A stretch of DNA of 64,000 bases from Hyphomicrobiales bacterium (lineage in GTDB: Bacteria; Pseudomonadota; Alphaproteobacteria; Rhizobiales; Rhizobiaceae): positions 310,001 to 374,000 of the forward strand of contig UBZP01000001.1 of the NCBI GenBank assembly GCA_900469965.1, given 5' to 3'. The notes under the pieces were generated by a model. It searched no databases. It worked only from the letters and a program-made list of their open reading frames with translations, and was not told the DNA's origin. Below, one piece after another: positions 1-8,899 of this stretch. Position numbers and translations under genes: made by a program. The stretch's first letter is position 1, and each line of letters starts with the position of its first letter.

Positions 1-44
1 GCAAAGAGATTGCCGAGTGCCAGGCGCGCCGCGTCGAGGATCAT
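1..44 (-). CDS. N-terminal fragment of a CysZ/EI24-like membrane protein (partial)
   Basis: Only the first 14-15 codons lie in the window. They read MILDAARLALGNLFA from an ATG whose first base is 44, running off the left edge. A GGGAG stretch sits just upstream of the ATG on this strand. The wording resembles the start of rhizobial EI24-domain (CysZ-like) proteins as I remember them, but 15 residues cannot prove a family. It is divergent from the chemoreceptor gene at 202. Confidence 0.4.
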   Translation of the reverse strand, partial: MILDAARLALGNLF

Positions 45-121
45 CCCTATACTCCCTGTTGTGCCGACCGATGTAGGGTGTGGAAAACCGGCCCGCAAGC
101 CGTGGCTTTTGACCATGCAGT

Positions 122-136
122 TTAAGCCGGCGTTAA
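122..136 (+). promoter_or_regulatory. CtrA-type box TTAA-N7-TTAA upstream of the chemoreceptor
   Basis: TTAA at 122-125 and TTAA at 133-136 are separated by exactly seven bases, the full recognition pattern of the cell-cycle regulator CtrA. The box lies 65 bp before the chemoreceptor start at 202. A weak sigma70-like pair (TTGACC at 109-114 and GTTAAA at 132-137, spacing 17) overlaps it, so CtrA could act directly on this promoter. CtrA control of motility genes is established in several alphaproteobacteria. Binding here is inferred. Confidence 0.6.
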
Positions 137-201
137 AGGGCCGGATCTAGAGTTCACCTCACGTCAGTCGAGGTCGAAATTCCAGTCCGGGTGTTTGAAA
201 A

Positions 202-2319
202 ATGCGCAGCATCAAGATCAGCAGGCTCCTTCCCGCCCTCTTCGTCCTGATGGTGCTGCTCGGCGGACTGCAGGGTGCGGTGGCCTTCCGTTCGCTCTCG
301 ACGATCACCGGCCAGTTCGAACGCATCGGGCAGGAACGCATGCCCCAGATGAGCGAGATCCTGCAGATCAGCAACGATTTCTCCGTCCTGAACGGCACCT
401 TCTCCGAACATCTGCTGTCGATGGACCCGGACGAGCTGACGGCGATCGAAAAGAAGATCGCCGACGATGCCGCCGTCCTGAACCAGAGGATCGATGCCTA
501 TGCGGGCGCCGTGTCGGGCGATCCGGCAGCCGCCGGCACGGTCGCCGGCATCAAGGACAGCCTGGCGGCCTATCTGGCCGAGTCCGAAAAGCTGAAACAG
601 TTCTCCGCGATTGCCGCCAAGGGTCCGGCGCTGGAGATCTTCCATGGCGCGATGAAGCAGCAGGCCGACACGATCGATGCCGGCCTGAAGAACCTCGTGG
701 CCACCAACCAATCTCTGACGTCCGAGGCCATCGACGCTGCGCAGGCCGAGCAGGATTCCGCCTATCTCTTGACGATCGCCTCGCTCGTTCTGTCGGTCAG
801 TCTCGCGATCGCTGCGATCTTCATCGTCCACAGACGCGTCGTGCGTCCGCTCGACGGCATCGCGGCTGCGATGAAGAAGGTGGCCGACGGCGACATCCAC
901 CAGGACATTCCGCACGCGGAGCGCGGCGACGAGATCGGCGAGATGGCCGCGGCCGTCGCCATCTTCCGCGACAACGCCGGCGAGCGGATGCGCCTGGAGC
1001 GCCAGGCCGCCGCCGATCGCGCCAGCGCCGAGAGCGAGCGGATGGCACGGGATGCCGAACGCAACCGGGAAAGCGGCAAGGTCGAGGCGGCGGTGGGCTC
1101 GCTCGGCGACGCGCTCGGCCGGCTGGCCTCGGGCGACATGACATGTGCGATCGACGCGCCGTTCGAAGGCGAGCTCGACCGGCTGCGGCAGGACTTCAAC
1201 ACGTCGGTGGCGCGGCTGCGCGAGGCGCTCTGCGAGGTCGGCGACAATGCGCGCGCCATCGATTCCGGCGCCCGGGAGATCCGCGCGGCCGCCGATGCGC
1301 TGGCCCGGCGCACCGAGCAGCAGGCGGCCTCCGTCGAGGAAACGGCGGCGGCACTGGACCAGATCACGACGACGGTGCGCGATTCCACCAAGCGCGCCGA
1401 GGAGGCCGGCGACCTCGTCGGGCGCACCCGCGCCGGCGCGGAAAAATCGGGCGAGGTGGTGCGCCGGGCGATTGAAGCCATGCAGCAGATCGAGCGGTCG
1501 TCCGGCGAGATCGGCAACATCATCGGCGTCATCGACGACATCGCCTTCCAGACCAACCTCCTGGCCCTGAACGCCGGCGTCGAGGCCGCGCGCGCCGGCG
1601 AGGCGGGCAAGGGTTTCGCCGTCGTGGCCCAGGAAGTCCGCGAACTGGCGCAGCGCTCGGCCAAGGCCGCGCGCGAGATCAAGGCACTCATCACCACCTC
1701 GAGCAGCCAGGTGCAGAACGGCGTGGCGCTCGTCGGCGAGACCGGCAAGGCGCTGGAGACGATCGTCGTGGAGGTCGAGGAGATCAACGGGCACGTCCAG
1801 GCGATCGTCATGGCGGCGCGCGAACAGGCACTCGGCCTTTCGGAAATCAACACCGCCGTCGGGGCCATGGACCAGGGCACGCAGCAGAATGCCGCCATGG
1901 TCGAGGAAACGACGGCGGCAAGCCACGGACTGGCCAGCGACGTGCAGGCGCTCAACGCCCTGATCGGCCGCTTCAACGTCGGCGGCTCGATGAGCCAGGC
2001 CTCGCGCGGACCGCAACTGCATGTGGTGCCCGGAGCGGAACCCGCAGCGGCCGGCCCGACGCCGTCTGCCTTGCCGCCCGGAACGGCTTCCCCCAGAACC
2101 GCACCGGCCGGAACGGCACCGGCCGACGCGGCGCGCGCGCCCTCCAAGGGCGTGGTCTCCCAGCTGCCGCGCAAGTCGGCCGGCCAGTGGAACATCAAGG
2201 CCGCCAGCAAGACATCGCGGGCCGTCACCTCGCCGGCCCATCTGCTGAACCAGAAGCTGGCGGGCGCACTGGGGGCAAGGCAGGCCGACACCAAGGACGG
2301 CGACTGGGAAGAATTCTGA
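202..2319 (+). CDS. Methyl-accepting chemotaxis protein with DWEEF tail
   Basis: Transmembrane chemoreceptor of 705 residues. A membrane segment near residues 8-30 is followed by a helical periplasmic sensor region of about 155 residues, a second membrane segment near 188-210, a HAMP domain to about 262, and a second HAMP-like stretch near 295-340. The signalling domain has the hairpin-tip sequence [13 protein letters not shown] near residue 455. A Pro/Ala-rich linker of about 100 residues leads to a C-terminal DWEEF. Such WxxF pentapeptides tether methylation enzymes, and (D/N)WEEF tails occur on several Sinorhizobium receptors. The ligand cannot be told from sequence. The ATG at 202 has only a weak ribosome site. 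A CtrA-type box lies upstream. Confidence 0.95.
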   Translation: MRSIKISRLLPALFVLMVLLGGLQGAVAFRSLSTITGQFERIGQERMPQMSEILQISNDFSVLNGTFSEHLLSMDPDELTAIEKKIADDAAVLNQRIDAYAGAVSGDPAAAGTVAGIKDSLAAYLAESEKLKQFSAIAAKGPALEIFHGAMKQQADTIDAGLKNLVATNQSLTSEAIDAAQAEQDSAYLLTIASLVLSVSLAIAAIFIVHRRVVRPLDGIAAAMKKVADGDIHQDIPHAERGDEIGEMAAAVAIFRDNAGERMRLERQAAADRASAESERMARDAERNRESGKVEAAVGSLGDALGRLASGDMTCAIDAPFEGELDRLRQDFNTSVARLREALCEVGDNARAIDSGAREIRAAADALARRTEQQAASVEETAAALDQITTTVRDSTKRAEEAGDLVGRTRAGAEKSGEVVRRAIEAMQQIERSSGEIGNIIGVIDDIAFQTNLLALNAGVEAARAGEAGKGFAVVAQEVRELAQRSAKAAREIKALITTSSSQVQNGVALVGETGKALETIVVEVEEINGHVQAIVMAAREQALGLSEINTAVGAMDQGTQQNAAMVEETTAASHGLASDVQALNALIGRFNVGGSMSQASRGPQLHVVPGAEPAAAGPTPSALPPGTASPRTAPAGTAPADAARAPSKGVVSQLPRKSAGQWNIKAASKTSRAVTSPAHLLNQKLAGALGARQADTKDGDWEEF

Positions 2320-2418
2320 TCGTCCGCGACTGCGGCGGCGGCAGGCGCTCCCGGTGAGGCAGGCCCGAGGGCCTACTGGCTTCCGGGGTTCCTGCGTTGA
2401 GGCGGTGCCTCTTGTCCG

Positions 2419-3477
2419 TCAGTCGTGGCGCGGCGGATAGCTGTGCTCGCCGCCGCGGAAATCGCGGATGCGGAAGCAGCCGTCATCGCTCTCGCGGACG
2501 GCATCGGAAAGCACCGGCACCTTGCCGTGCCCGCCCGGTATGTCGAGGATATAGGTGGGCTGGCAGAGGCCGGAAATGCGGCCGCGCAGCTGCTCCACCA
2601 GCGCCCTGCCCTCGGCGAGGCCGAGGCGGAAGTGGCCGGTGCCCGGCGCCAGATCCGGGTGGTGGAGATAGTAGGGCCTGATACGGTTCTCGACGAAGGC
2701 GCGCATCAGTTCGGCCAGCACGCCGGCGTCGTCGTTGACGCCCTTCAGGAGCACCGTCTGGCTGATCATCGCGATCCCGGCGTCGACGAGCCGGGCGCAG
2801 GCCGCTCGCGCCTGTGCCGTCAGCTCGCGCGGATGGTTGGCGTGGAGCGCCACATAGGTCGTCTTGCCGGACGCCTTCAGCGCCTCCACGAGTTCGGCGT
2901 CGATGCGGTCGGGTTCCACGACCGGGACGCGGGTGTGGAAGCGGACGACCTTGACGTGGTCGATCGCCGCCAGCCGTTCCATCAGGTCGCGCAGGCGTCG
3001 AGCGGAGAGAACCAGCGGATCGCCGCCGGTGAGGATCACCTCCCAGATCTCCGGCCGTGCGGCGACATAGGCGATGGCCGCGTCGAGCTCGTCGGGTGCG
3101 AGCGTGCCCAGTCCCGACGGCCCGACCATCTCGCGGCGGAAGCAGAAGCGGCAATAGACCGGGCAGACATGCACGGCCTTCAGCAGCACCCGGTCCGGAT
3201 AGCGGTGGACGATGCCCGCCACGGGGCTGTGGGCGAGGTCGCCGATCGGATCGGCCCGCTCTTCGGCGCGAACGAGGAGTTCGGCCGGATCGGGGAGAAA
3301 CTGCCGGGCAATCGGGTCGTGCGGATCGTCCGGGTCGATCAAGGCTGCGACCGCAGGCGTCAGCGCGATCGCATAGCGCTCACCGACTTTCGCCGCTCCC
3401 GCATGCTGGGCTTCGGGCGGCATCAGGCCGGCATCCACCAGTTCGGCGACCGAGCGAAGCGTCCTTGCCGTCGTCAT
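2419..3477 (-). CDS. epmB: EF-P beta-lysylation radical SAM enzyme (EpmB, lysine 2,3-aminomutase family)
   Basis: Radical SAM aminomutase of 352 residues. C105, C109 and C112 form the CxxxCxxC cluster motif (CPVYCRFC), and the C-terminal PGGHGKVPV segment carries the PLP-binding lysine as in lysine 2,3-aminomutases. In E. coli EpmB converts alpha-lysine to beta-lysine for attachment to EF-P. Length matches EpmB (about 340) rather than the longer catabolic enzymes (over 400). Its ATG overlaps the epmA stop by four bases (ATGA), so the two are translationally coupled. Linkage to epmA and efp makes the role secure by context; the substrate is inferred. Confidence 0.92.
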   Translation of the reverse strand: MTTARTLRSVAELVDAGLMPPEAQHAGAAKVGERYAIALTPAVAALIDPDDPHDPIARQFLPDPAELLVRAEERADPIGDLAHSPVAGIVHRYPDRVLLKAVHVCPVYCRFCFRREMVGPSGLGTLAPDELDAAIAYVAARPEIWEVILTGGDPLVLSARRLRDLMERLAAIDHVKVVRFHTRVPVVEPDRIDAELVEALKASGKTTYVALHANHPRELTAQARAACARLVDAGIAMISQTVLLKGVNDDAGVLAELMRAFVENRIRPYYLHHPDLAPGTGHFRLGLAEGRALVEQLRGRISGLCQPTYILDIPGGHGKVPVLSDAVRESDDGCFRIRDFRGGEHSYPPRHD

Positions 3478-4538
3478 GGCGCCGTATCCGGCACCGGCGC
3501 CCAGATCACCTGGTCGATGCGGGCGGCCCCCGTTGCCAGCATCACCAGGCGATCGAAGCCGAGCGCGATGCCGCTCGCCTCCGGCATGAACCGCAGCGCT
3601 GCGAGGAAATCCTCGTCGAGCGGATAGGTCTCGCCGTAGACCCGCTGCTTCTCCGCCATCTCCAGGCCGAAGCGGCGGCGCTGCTCGGCCGGGTCGGTCA
3701 GTTCGCCGAAGGCGTTGGCGAGCTCGACGCCACAGGCATAGAGCTCGAAGCGCTCGGCGACGCGGGGATCATGCGCCGCCGGACGCGCCAGGGCGGCCTC
3801 GGAGACCGGATACTCGCAAAGGATCGTCGCCCTGCCGAAACCGAGGTTCGGCTCGATGCGCTCCACCAGCACCCGGCTGAACAGGTCGGCCCAGGTATCG
3901 TCGGGCGCCACGCGGATGCCGGCTCTGCCCATCGCGCTTGCGAGCACCGCGCGGTCGGTCGCCCCCTCGGGGCCGATGCTCGCCAGCAGGTCGAGGCCGG
4001 CATGGCGTTCGAAGGCCGCCGCAACGGTCAGCCGCTCGGGCTCGGCAAAGGGATCGCAGGCACGGCCGCGCCAGGACAGCTGCTGCGCCCCGGCCGTTTT
4101 CGCGGCGATCGCCAGGATCTCCGCGCAGTCCCGCATCAGTTCGTCATAGGTCGCCCCCGCCCGATACCATTCGAGCATCGTGAACTCGGGATGATGCAGG
4201 GGGCCGCGCTCGCGATTGCGATAGACATGGGCGAAGCAGGCAATGCGCCGTTCGCCGGCGGCGAGCAGCTTCTTGCAGGCGAATTCGGGCGAGGTGTGCA
4301 GGTAGAGCGGGGTTTCGGCGCCCGAGTGCCCGATCGCCTCGGTGCGAAAGGCATGCAGATGCGCCTCGTTGCCGGGCGAGACCTGCAAGGTCGCGGTGTC
4401 GACCTCGACGAAATCGCGATCGGCAAAATATCCCCTCAGGGCCGCCTGGATGCGGTTGCGCGCCATCAGGAACGGGCGACGATCGGCATGGACGTCTGGC
4501 GTCCACCAGGGGGACGGTGCGGGGGTGCTCGCGGTCAT
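3474..4538 (-). CDS. epmA: EF-P lysine ligase EpmA (GenX/PoxA), truncated lysyl-tRNA synthetase paralogue
   Basis: Class II synthetase catalytic domain of 354 residues, without the N-terminal anticodon-binding domain of true lysyl-tRNA synthetases. Motif 2 is seen as FAHVYRNRERGPLHHPEF and motif 3 as GIALGFDRLVML near the C-terminus. The family activates (R)-beta-lysine and attaches it to Lys34 of EF-P. It is first in a two-gene operon with epmB and divergent from efp across a 145-bp gap. Enzyme pair and target protein are therefore adjacent. The hydroxylase EpmC is not seen in this window. Confidence 0.93.
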   Translation of the reverse strand: MTASTPAPSPWWTPDVHADRRPFLMARNRIQAALRGYFADRDFVEVDTATLQVSPGNEAHLHAFRTEAIGHSGAETPLYLHTSPEFACKKLLAAGERRIACFAHVYRNRERGPLHHPEFTMLEWYRAGATYDELMRDCAEILAIAAKTAGAQQLSWRGRACDPFAEPERLTVAAAFERHAGLDLLASIGPEGATDRAVLASAMGRAGIRVAPDDTWADLFSRVLVERIEPNLGFGRATILCEYPVSEAALARPAAHDPRVAERFELYACGVELANAFGELTDPAEQRRRFGLEMAEKQRVYGETYPLDEDFLAALRFMPEASGIALGFDRLVMLATGAARIDQVIWAPVPDTAP

Positions 4539-4683
4539 GGCAAGTTTCTATCAGATTCCGGCGGACGCGCTGGCCTTTTGGCGGAATTTAGGGTAGTTGC
4601 GGCCCGAACCCGCTTTCCGGCGGCCCGGGACGACACTTGCCGTGTCCTCTACGACGCGGCCGCTCCAGATACAAGGAAGACTT

Positions 4684-5253
4684 ATGGCAAAGATCATCGC
4701 TTCTTCCGTCCGCAAGGGCAACGTGCTCGACGTCGACGGAAAACTCTACGTGGTTCTGACGGCGCAGAACTTCCATCCGGGCAAGGGTACGCCCGTGACG
4801 CAGATCGACATGCGCCGCATCTCCGACGGCGTGAAGGTCTCGGAGCGCTACCGCACGACCGAGCAGGTCGAGCGCGCCCATGTGGAGGACCGCGAGCACA
4901 CCTTCCTCTATGAAGACGGCGACGGCTTCCACTTCATGAACCCGGAGAGCTACGACCAGCTGACCATGTCGGCCGAAGACGTCGGCGACGCCAAGGCCTA
5001 TCTCCAGGAAGGCATGGCCGTGATCCTGTCGACGCACGAGGGCGTCGCGATCGCGCTCGACCTGCCGCGCCACGTCACGCTCGAGATCACCGAGACCGAG
5101 CCGGTCGTGAAGGGCCAGACGGCATCTTCCTCCTACAAGCCCGCCATGCTGTCCAACGGCGTGCGCACGCTCGTTCCGCCGCACATCCAGGCCGGTACCC
5201 GCGTCGTCATCGCCACCGAGGACGGCTCCTACGTCGAGCGCGCCAAGGACTGA
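4684..5253 (+). CDS. efp: Translation elongation factor P
   Basis: 189-residue EF-P that relieves ribosome stalling at polyproline. The loop PGKG places a lysine at residue 34, exactly the position modified by EpmA in E. coli. The start is the ATG at 4684, with AGGAAGA seven bases upstream; an in-frame extension to 4597 has no homology or ribosome site. The C-terminal domain ([13 protein letters not shown] through [19 protein letters not shown]) is complete. The neighbouring epmA and epmB genes indicate that this EF-P is lysylated rather than rhamnosylated. Confidence 0.97.
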   Translation: MAKIIASSVRKGNVLDVDGKLYVVLTAQNFHPGKGTPVTQIDMRRISDGVKVSERYRTTEQVERAHVEDREHTFLYEDGDGFHFMNPESYDQLTMSAEDVGDAKAYLQEGMAVILSTHEGVAIALDLPRHVTLEITETEPVVKGQTASSSYKPAMLSNGVRTLVPPHIQAGTRVVIATEDGSYVERAKD

Positions 5254-5366
5254 GCCCATTTCGGCCGCCCGGCGGGACCCGATCGGGCGGCACCCCTTAC
5301 AATCCGTCGAAAATCCGCTATGACCGGTATCCGGCTCTTACCCCAACGAGACGGATCTGATACCGC

Positions 5367-6359
5367 ATGACCCAATTCGACGTGCTGACGGTCGGCAATG
5401 CCATCGTCGACATCATCGCCCGCTGCGACGACGACTTCCTCACAGACAATGCCATCATCAAGGGCGCGATGAACCTGATCGACGCCGAGCGCGCCGAGCT
5501 GCTCTACTCGCGGATGGGACCCGCGGTGGAAGCCTCCGGCGGCAGCGCCGGCAACACGGCGGCCGGCATTGCGAGCTTCGGCGGACGCGCCGCCTATTTC
5601 GGCAAGGTGGCGAAGGACCAGCTCGGCGAGATCTTCACCCACGACATCCATGCCCAGGGCGTCCATTTCGCCACGAAGCCGCTCGACCGTTTCCCGCCGA
5701 CCGCGCGGTCGATGATCTTCGTCACCGAGGATGGCGAGCGGTCGATGAACACCTATCTCGGCGCCTGCGTCGAGCTCGGGCCGGAAGACGTCGAGGAGGC
5801 CGTGGTGGCGGCCGCCAAGGTCACCTATTTCGAGGGCTATCTCTGGGACCCGCCGCGCGCGAAGGAGGCCATCCGCGCCTGCGCGCGCATCGCCCATGCG
5901 AACGGCCGGGAAGTCTCGATGACGCTGTCGGACAGTTTCTGCGTCCATCGCTATCGCGACGAGTTCCTCGAGCTGATGCGCTCGGGCACCGTCGACATCG
6001 TCTTCGCCAACCGGGCCGAAGCGCTGGCGCTCTACGAGACGGACGACTTCGACCACGCGCTCCAGCGGATCGCCAACGATTGCCGTCTCGCCATCGTCAC
6101 CATGAGCGAGGAAGGATCGGTGATCCTGAAGGGCAGCGAGCGGACACGGGTTCATGCCTCGCATATCGAGCGGGTGGTGGACACGACCGGCGCCGGCGAC
6201 CTCTATGCGGCCGGCTTCCTCCATGGCTATACGCAGGGGCGCTCGCTGGAGGATTGCGGCAAGCTCGGCAGCCTCGCGGCAGGGATCGTCATCGAGCAGA
6301 TCGGGCCGCGACCGATATGCTCGCTCGCCGCGGCGGCCGCGCAGGCAAGGCTCGCCTGA
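5367..6359 (+). CDS. Adenosine kinase-like PfkB-family sugar kinase
   Basis: 330-residue ribokinase/PfkB-fold kinase. The N-terminal signature GGSAGNTAAGIASFGG binds the sugar. The C-terminal signature DTTGAGD, with catalytic Asp near residue 278, forms the anion hole. The opening DVLTVGNAIVDIIARCDDDFL is typical of the alphaproteobacterial adenosine kinase group, so phosphorylation of adenosine or a related nucleoside is likely, though other PfkB substrates cannot be excluded. It starts 113 bp after efp and converges on the SH3 protein with nine bases between the stops. Confidence 0.88.
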   Translation: MTQFDVLTVGNAIVDIIARCDDDFLTDNAIIKGAMNLIDAERAELLYSRMGPAVEASGGSAGNTAAGIASFGGRAAYFGKVAKDQLGEIFTHDIHAQGVHFATKPLDRFPPTARSMIFVTEDGERSMNTYLGACVELGPEDVEEAVVAAAKVTYFEGYLWDPPRAKEAIRACARIAHANGREVSMTLSDSFCVHRYRDEFLELMRSGTVDIVFANRAEALALYETDDFDHALQRIANDCRLAIVTMSEEGSVILKGSERTRVHASHIERVVDTTGAGDLYAAGFLHGYTQGRSLEDCGKLGSLAAGIVIEQIGPRPICSLAAAAAQARLA

Positions 6360-6368
6360 GCCTTTCTG

Positions 6369-6911
6369 CTACTTGAAAGCCTCTCCGGGATAGGCGCCCC
6401 AGATCTCGGCCTGGGCCACCCAGCCCTCGGTGCCGTCCACCTCGGCGCGGCACCAGTCGCCGTTGCATTCCCCGACCTTGATGACGACGCCGGGTTCGAG
6501 CTTGGCGACGATCGCGCTGGAGGACTGCGGATCGCGGCGCATGTTGACGTAGATGTCGGCGCCCTTGCCGCGCATCCAGGGCGCCGTCACCGCCGTGCGT
6601 TCCCCCGAAAGTAGCGCCTGGTTGACCCAGCCCTCGGTGCCGTCCGCATCGCGGACATGCCGCCAGTTGTCGTATTCCTGGATGATCTCGACCGGCACGC
6701 CGGACTTCATGTAGCGCCAGGCGATCGCATAGTCGACGCTCGGGCCGACACGCAGATTGACGCTCTTGGCCTTCAGGCTGACAAAGCGCGGCAGCGGCAG
6801 GCCGCTCGTGCCCTTCGCTCCTTGGGCGAAGGCGGCAGGGACGCCATGGGAGGCCAGAAGGGACAGGGCGGCGAGCGCGAAGGTGCAAACGCGGATGGGT
6901 AAGCGATGCAT
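6369..6911 (-). CDS. Secreted tandem bacterial SH3-domain protein
   Basis: 180 residues from the ATG at 6911; a GTG at 6923 would add four. A signal peptide covers about the first 30 residues, ending near AAFAQG. Two SH3-like repeats follow, each with the pattern VNLRVGPSVDYAIAWR / YVNMRRDPQSSSAIVAKL and a closing GTEGWV. Such periplasmic SH3 domains commonly bind cell-wall peptides. No catalytic domain is present, so it is a structural or binding protein. It is convergent with the kinase gene. Confidence 0.8.
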   Translation of the reverse strand: MHRLPIRVCTFALAALSLLASHGVPAAFAQGAKGTSGLPLPRFVSLKAKSVNLRVGPSVDYAIAWRYMKSGVPVEIIQEYDNWRHVRDADGTEGWVNQALLSGERTAVTAPWMRGKGADIYVNMRRDPQSSSAIVAKLEPGVVIKVGECNGDWCRAEVDGTEGWVAQAEIWGAYPGEAFK

Positions 6912-7092
6912 GACGTGATCCACTCAAAAACATGCGGGCATCCGGCAACCGGACCTGGCCGGACCAGGCAATTCGCAAGTCCGGCTTTCAGAGCGGATTG
7001 TCTTCGCGACGGGGTCTGGTAGAAAATGCCCTTGATGAAGCAAGTCTTGCCTATCTTGGTTAAGGACCCGTCAACAGGACGCCGATCGGACC

Positions 7093-8097
7093 ATGACGAA
7101 CAAGAAAAAACCGAAGGTCTATCTGACACGCCGCCTGCCAGACGTTGTGGAAACGCGCATGCGCGAACTGTTCGACGCGGAGCTCAACATCGAGGACACG
7201 CCGCGCTCGCAGCCGGAGCTCGTCGCCGCGGTCAGGACGCATGATGTGCTGGTGCCGACCGTCACCGACCGGATCGACGCGGCCCTGATCGAGCAGGCCG
7301 GACCGCAGCTGAAGCTGATTGCCAGCTTCTCCAACGGCGTCGACCACATCGACGTCGACGCGGCGGCGCGCCGTGGCATCACCGTCACCAACACCCCGAA
7401 CGTCCTGACCGAGGACACCGCCGACATGACGATGGCGCTGATCCTCGCCGTACCGCGCCGACTCGCCGAGGGCGCGCACCTGCTGACGGACCGCAAGGGC
7501 GAGTGGGCCGGCTGGTCGCCGACCTGGATGCTCGGTCACCGGATCTGGGGCAAGCGGCTCGGCATCGTGGGCATGGGCCGGATCGGCACCGCGGTCGCCC
7601 GTCGCGCCAAGGCCTTCGGCCTCTCGATCCACTACCACAACCGCCATCGCGTCAGCCCGGCGACCGAGGAGGCGCTGGAGGCGACCTACTGGGACAGCCT
7701 CGACCAGATGCTGGCGCGCGTCGACATCGTCTCGGTCAATTGCCCGTCCACGCCTGCGACCTACCACCTGCTCTCGGCGCGGCGGCTGGCGCTGATGCAG
7801 CCGTCCAGCTACATCGTCAACACCGCGCGCGGCGGCATCATCGACGAGGCGGCGCTGATCAAGTCCCTCCGCGAAGGCAAGATCGCAGGCGCCGGGCTCG
7901 ACGTGTTCGAACACGAACCGGCGGTCAACCCGAAGCTCGTCAAGCTCGCGACCGAGGGCAAGGTAGTGCTCCTGCCGCACATGGGCTCGGCAACGCTGGA
8001 GGGCCGCATCGACATGGGCGAGAAGGTGGTGATCAACATCCGCACCTTCTTCGACGGACACCGGCCGCCGGACAGGGTGCTGCCCGGACGCACCTGA
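7093..8097 (+). CDS. D-2-hydroxyacid dehydrogenase (glyoxylate/hydroxypyruvate reductase-like)
   Basis: 334-residue NAD(P)-dependent dehydrogenase. The Rossmann motif is GMGRIG after KRLGIV. The catalytic triad is visible as Arg in NTARGG, Glu in FEHEP and His in LPHMGSAT. The Arg/Glu/His arrangement and overall length fit glyoxylate/hydroxypyruvate reductases (GhrB/GyaR type), which act in C2 metabolism in the cytoplasm. It is transcribed alone, facing the MoeB-like gene with 17 bp between the stops. Exact substrate is not determined. Confidence 0.88.
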   Translation: MTNKKKPKVYLTRRLPDVVETRMRELFDAELNIEDTPRSQPELVAAVRTHDVLVPTVTDRIDAALIEQAGPQLKLIASFSNGVDHIDVDAAARRGITVTNTPNVLTEDTADMTMALILAVPRRLAEGAHLLTDRKGEWAGWSPTWMLGHRIWGKRLGIVGMGRIGTAVARRAKAFGLSIHYHNRHRVSPATEEALEATYWDSLDQMLARVDIVSVNCPSTPATYHLLSARRLALMQPSSYIVNTARGGIIDEAALIKSLREGKIAGAGLDVFEHEPAVNPKLVKLATEGKVVLLPHMGSATLEGRIDMGEKVVINIRTFFDGHRPPDRVLPGRT

Positions 8098-8114
8098 GCC
8101 GCCCGTCCCCGATC

Positions 8115-8879
8115 CTACTGTCTGCGCCGCCGATAGCGCATCACGTCGAAGCGGGCCGCGAGGCCGTCATAGAGCATCAAGCGACCAACGAGAGGTTCGC
8201 CGGCGCCGGTGACGACCTTGATCGCCTCCATCGCCATCAGCGTGCCGATGACGCCGGTCAGCGCTCCTACGATGCCGGCCTCGGCGCAGGACGGGACGAC
8301 GCCAGGCGGCGGCGCCTGCGGGAAGAGGTCGCGGTAGCCGGGGTTCAGCCGTCCGTCGGGATCGGTCTCCCACGGCTTCAGCACCGTGAGCGAGCCATCG
8401 AAGCGGCCGACCGCGCCGGTCACCAGCGGCAGGCGCGCCGCCTCCGCCGCGTCGGCGGCGGCATAGCGGGTCTCGAAATTGTCGGAACCGTCGATCAGGA
8501 GGTCGAAACCCGCCAGGAGGCCCGGGGCCGCCTCAGGCGTGAATCGCGTCCTGAAGCCCGTGACGCGGACATGCGGATTGATCGCGGCGATCGCCGCCTC
8601 GGCACTCTCGATCTTGCTGCGGCCGATGCTGTCGGTGCCGTGGATCACCTGCCGCTGCAGGTTCGACAACGAGACGGTGTCGTCGTCGACGATGCCGATG
8701 TGCCCGATGCCGGCGGCTGCGAGATACTGCAGCACCGGCGCGCCCAGGCCGCCGGCGCCGATCACCAGCACGGCGGCGTTCTTCAACCTCTGCTGACCCG
8801 CGCCGCCGATCTCGGCCAGCACGATATGGCGCCGGTAGCGCTCAATCTCATCCGGTCCAAGGGGCTCTTCGGTCGTCAC
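8115..8879 (-). CDS. moeB: HesA/MoeB/ThiF-family adenylyltransferase lacking the zinc CxxC
   Basis: 254-residue E1-like enzyme that would adenylate the C-terminal Gly-Gly of a ubiquitin-like sulfur carrier (MoaD or ThiS). Present are the ATP loop GAGGLG, Arg in SNLQRQVIHG, and Asp in DGSDNFETRYAAADAA. The usual zinc pair CYRC is replaced by GYRD (NPGYRDLFPQ), although the following PSCAEAG is kept. The start is GTG at 8879. It lies 20 bp after recF on the same strand. MoeB and ThiF cannot be separated from sequence alone, so the symbol is provisional. Confidence 0.82.
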   Translation of the reverse strand: MTTEEPLGPDEIERYRRHIVLAEIGGAGQQRLKNAAVLVIGAGGLGAPVLQYLAAAGIGHIGIVDDDTVSLSNLQRQVIHGTDSIGRSKIESAEAAIAAINPHVRVTGFRTRFTPEAAPGLLAGFDLLIDGSDNFETRYAAADAAEAARLPLVTGAVGRFDGSLTVLKPWETDPDGRLNPGYRDLFPQAPPPGVVPSCAEAGIVGALTGVIGTLMAMEAIKVVTGAGEPLVGRLMLYDGLAARFDVMRYRRRRQ

Positions 8880-8899
8880 GCGCGCACTCCGTCGGTCTG

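Noticed and set aside
154-2241. Long ORF on the opposite strand of the chemoreceptor gene
   Set aside because: Antisense ORFs are common in high-GC DNA. This one is His/Arg/Ala/Asp-rich with no domain, and the plus-strand receptor is unambiguous.
5254-5366. Hairpin after efp as a terminator
   Set aside because: An 8-bp GC stem is present but there is no T run and the loop is large, so it is too weak to annotate.
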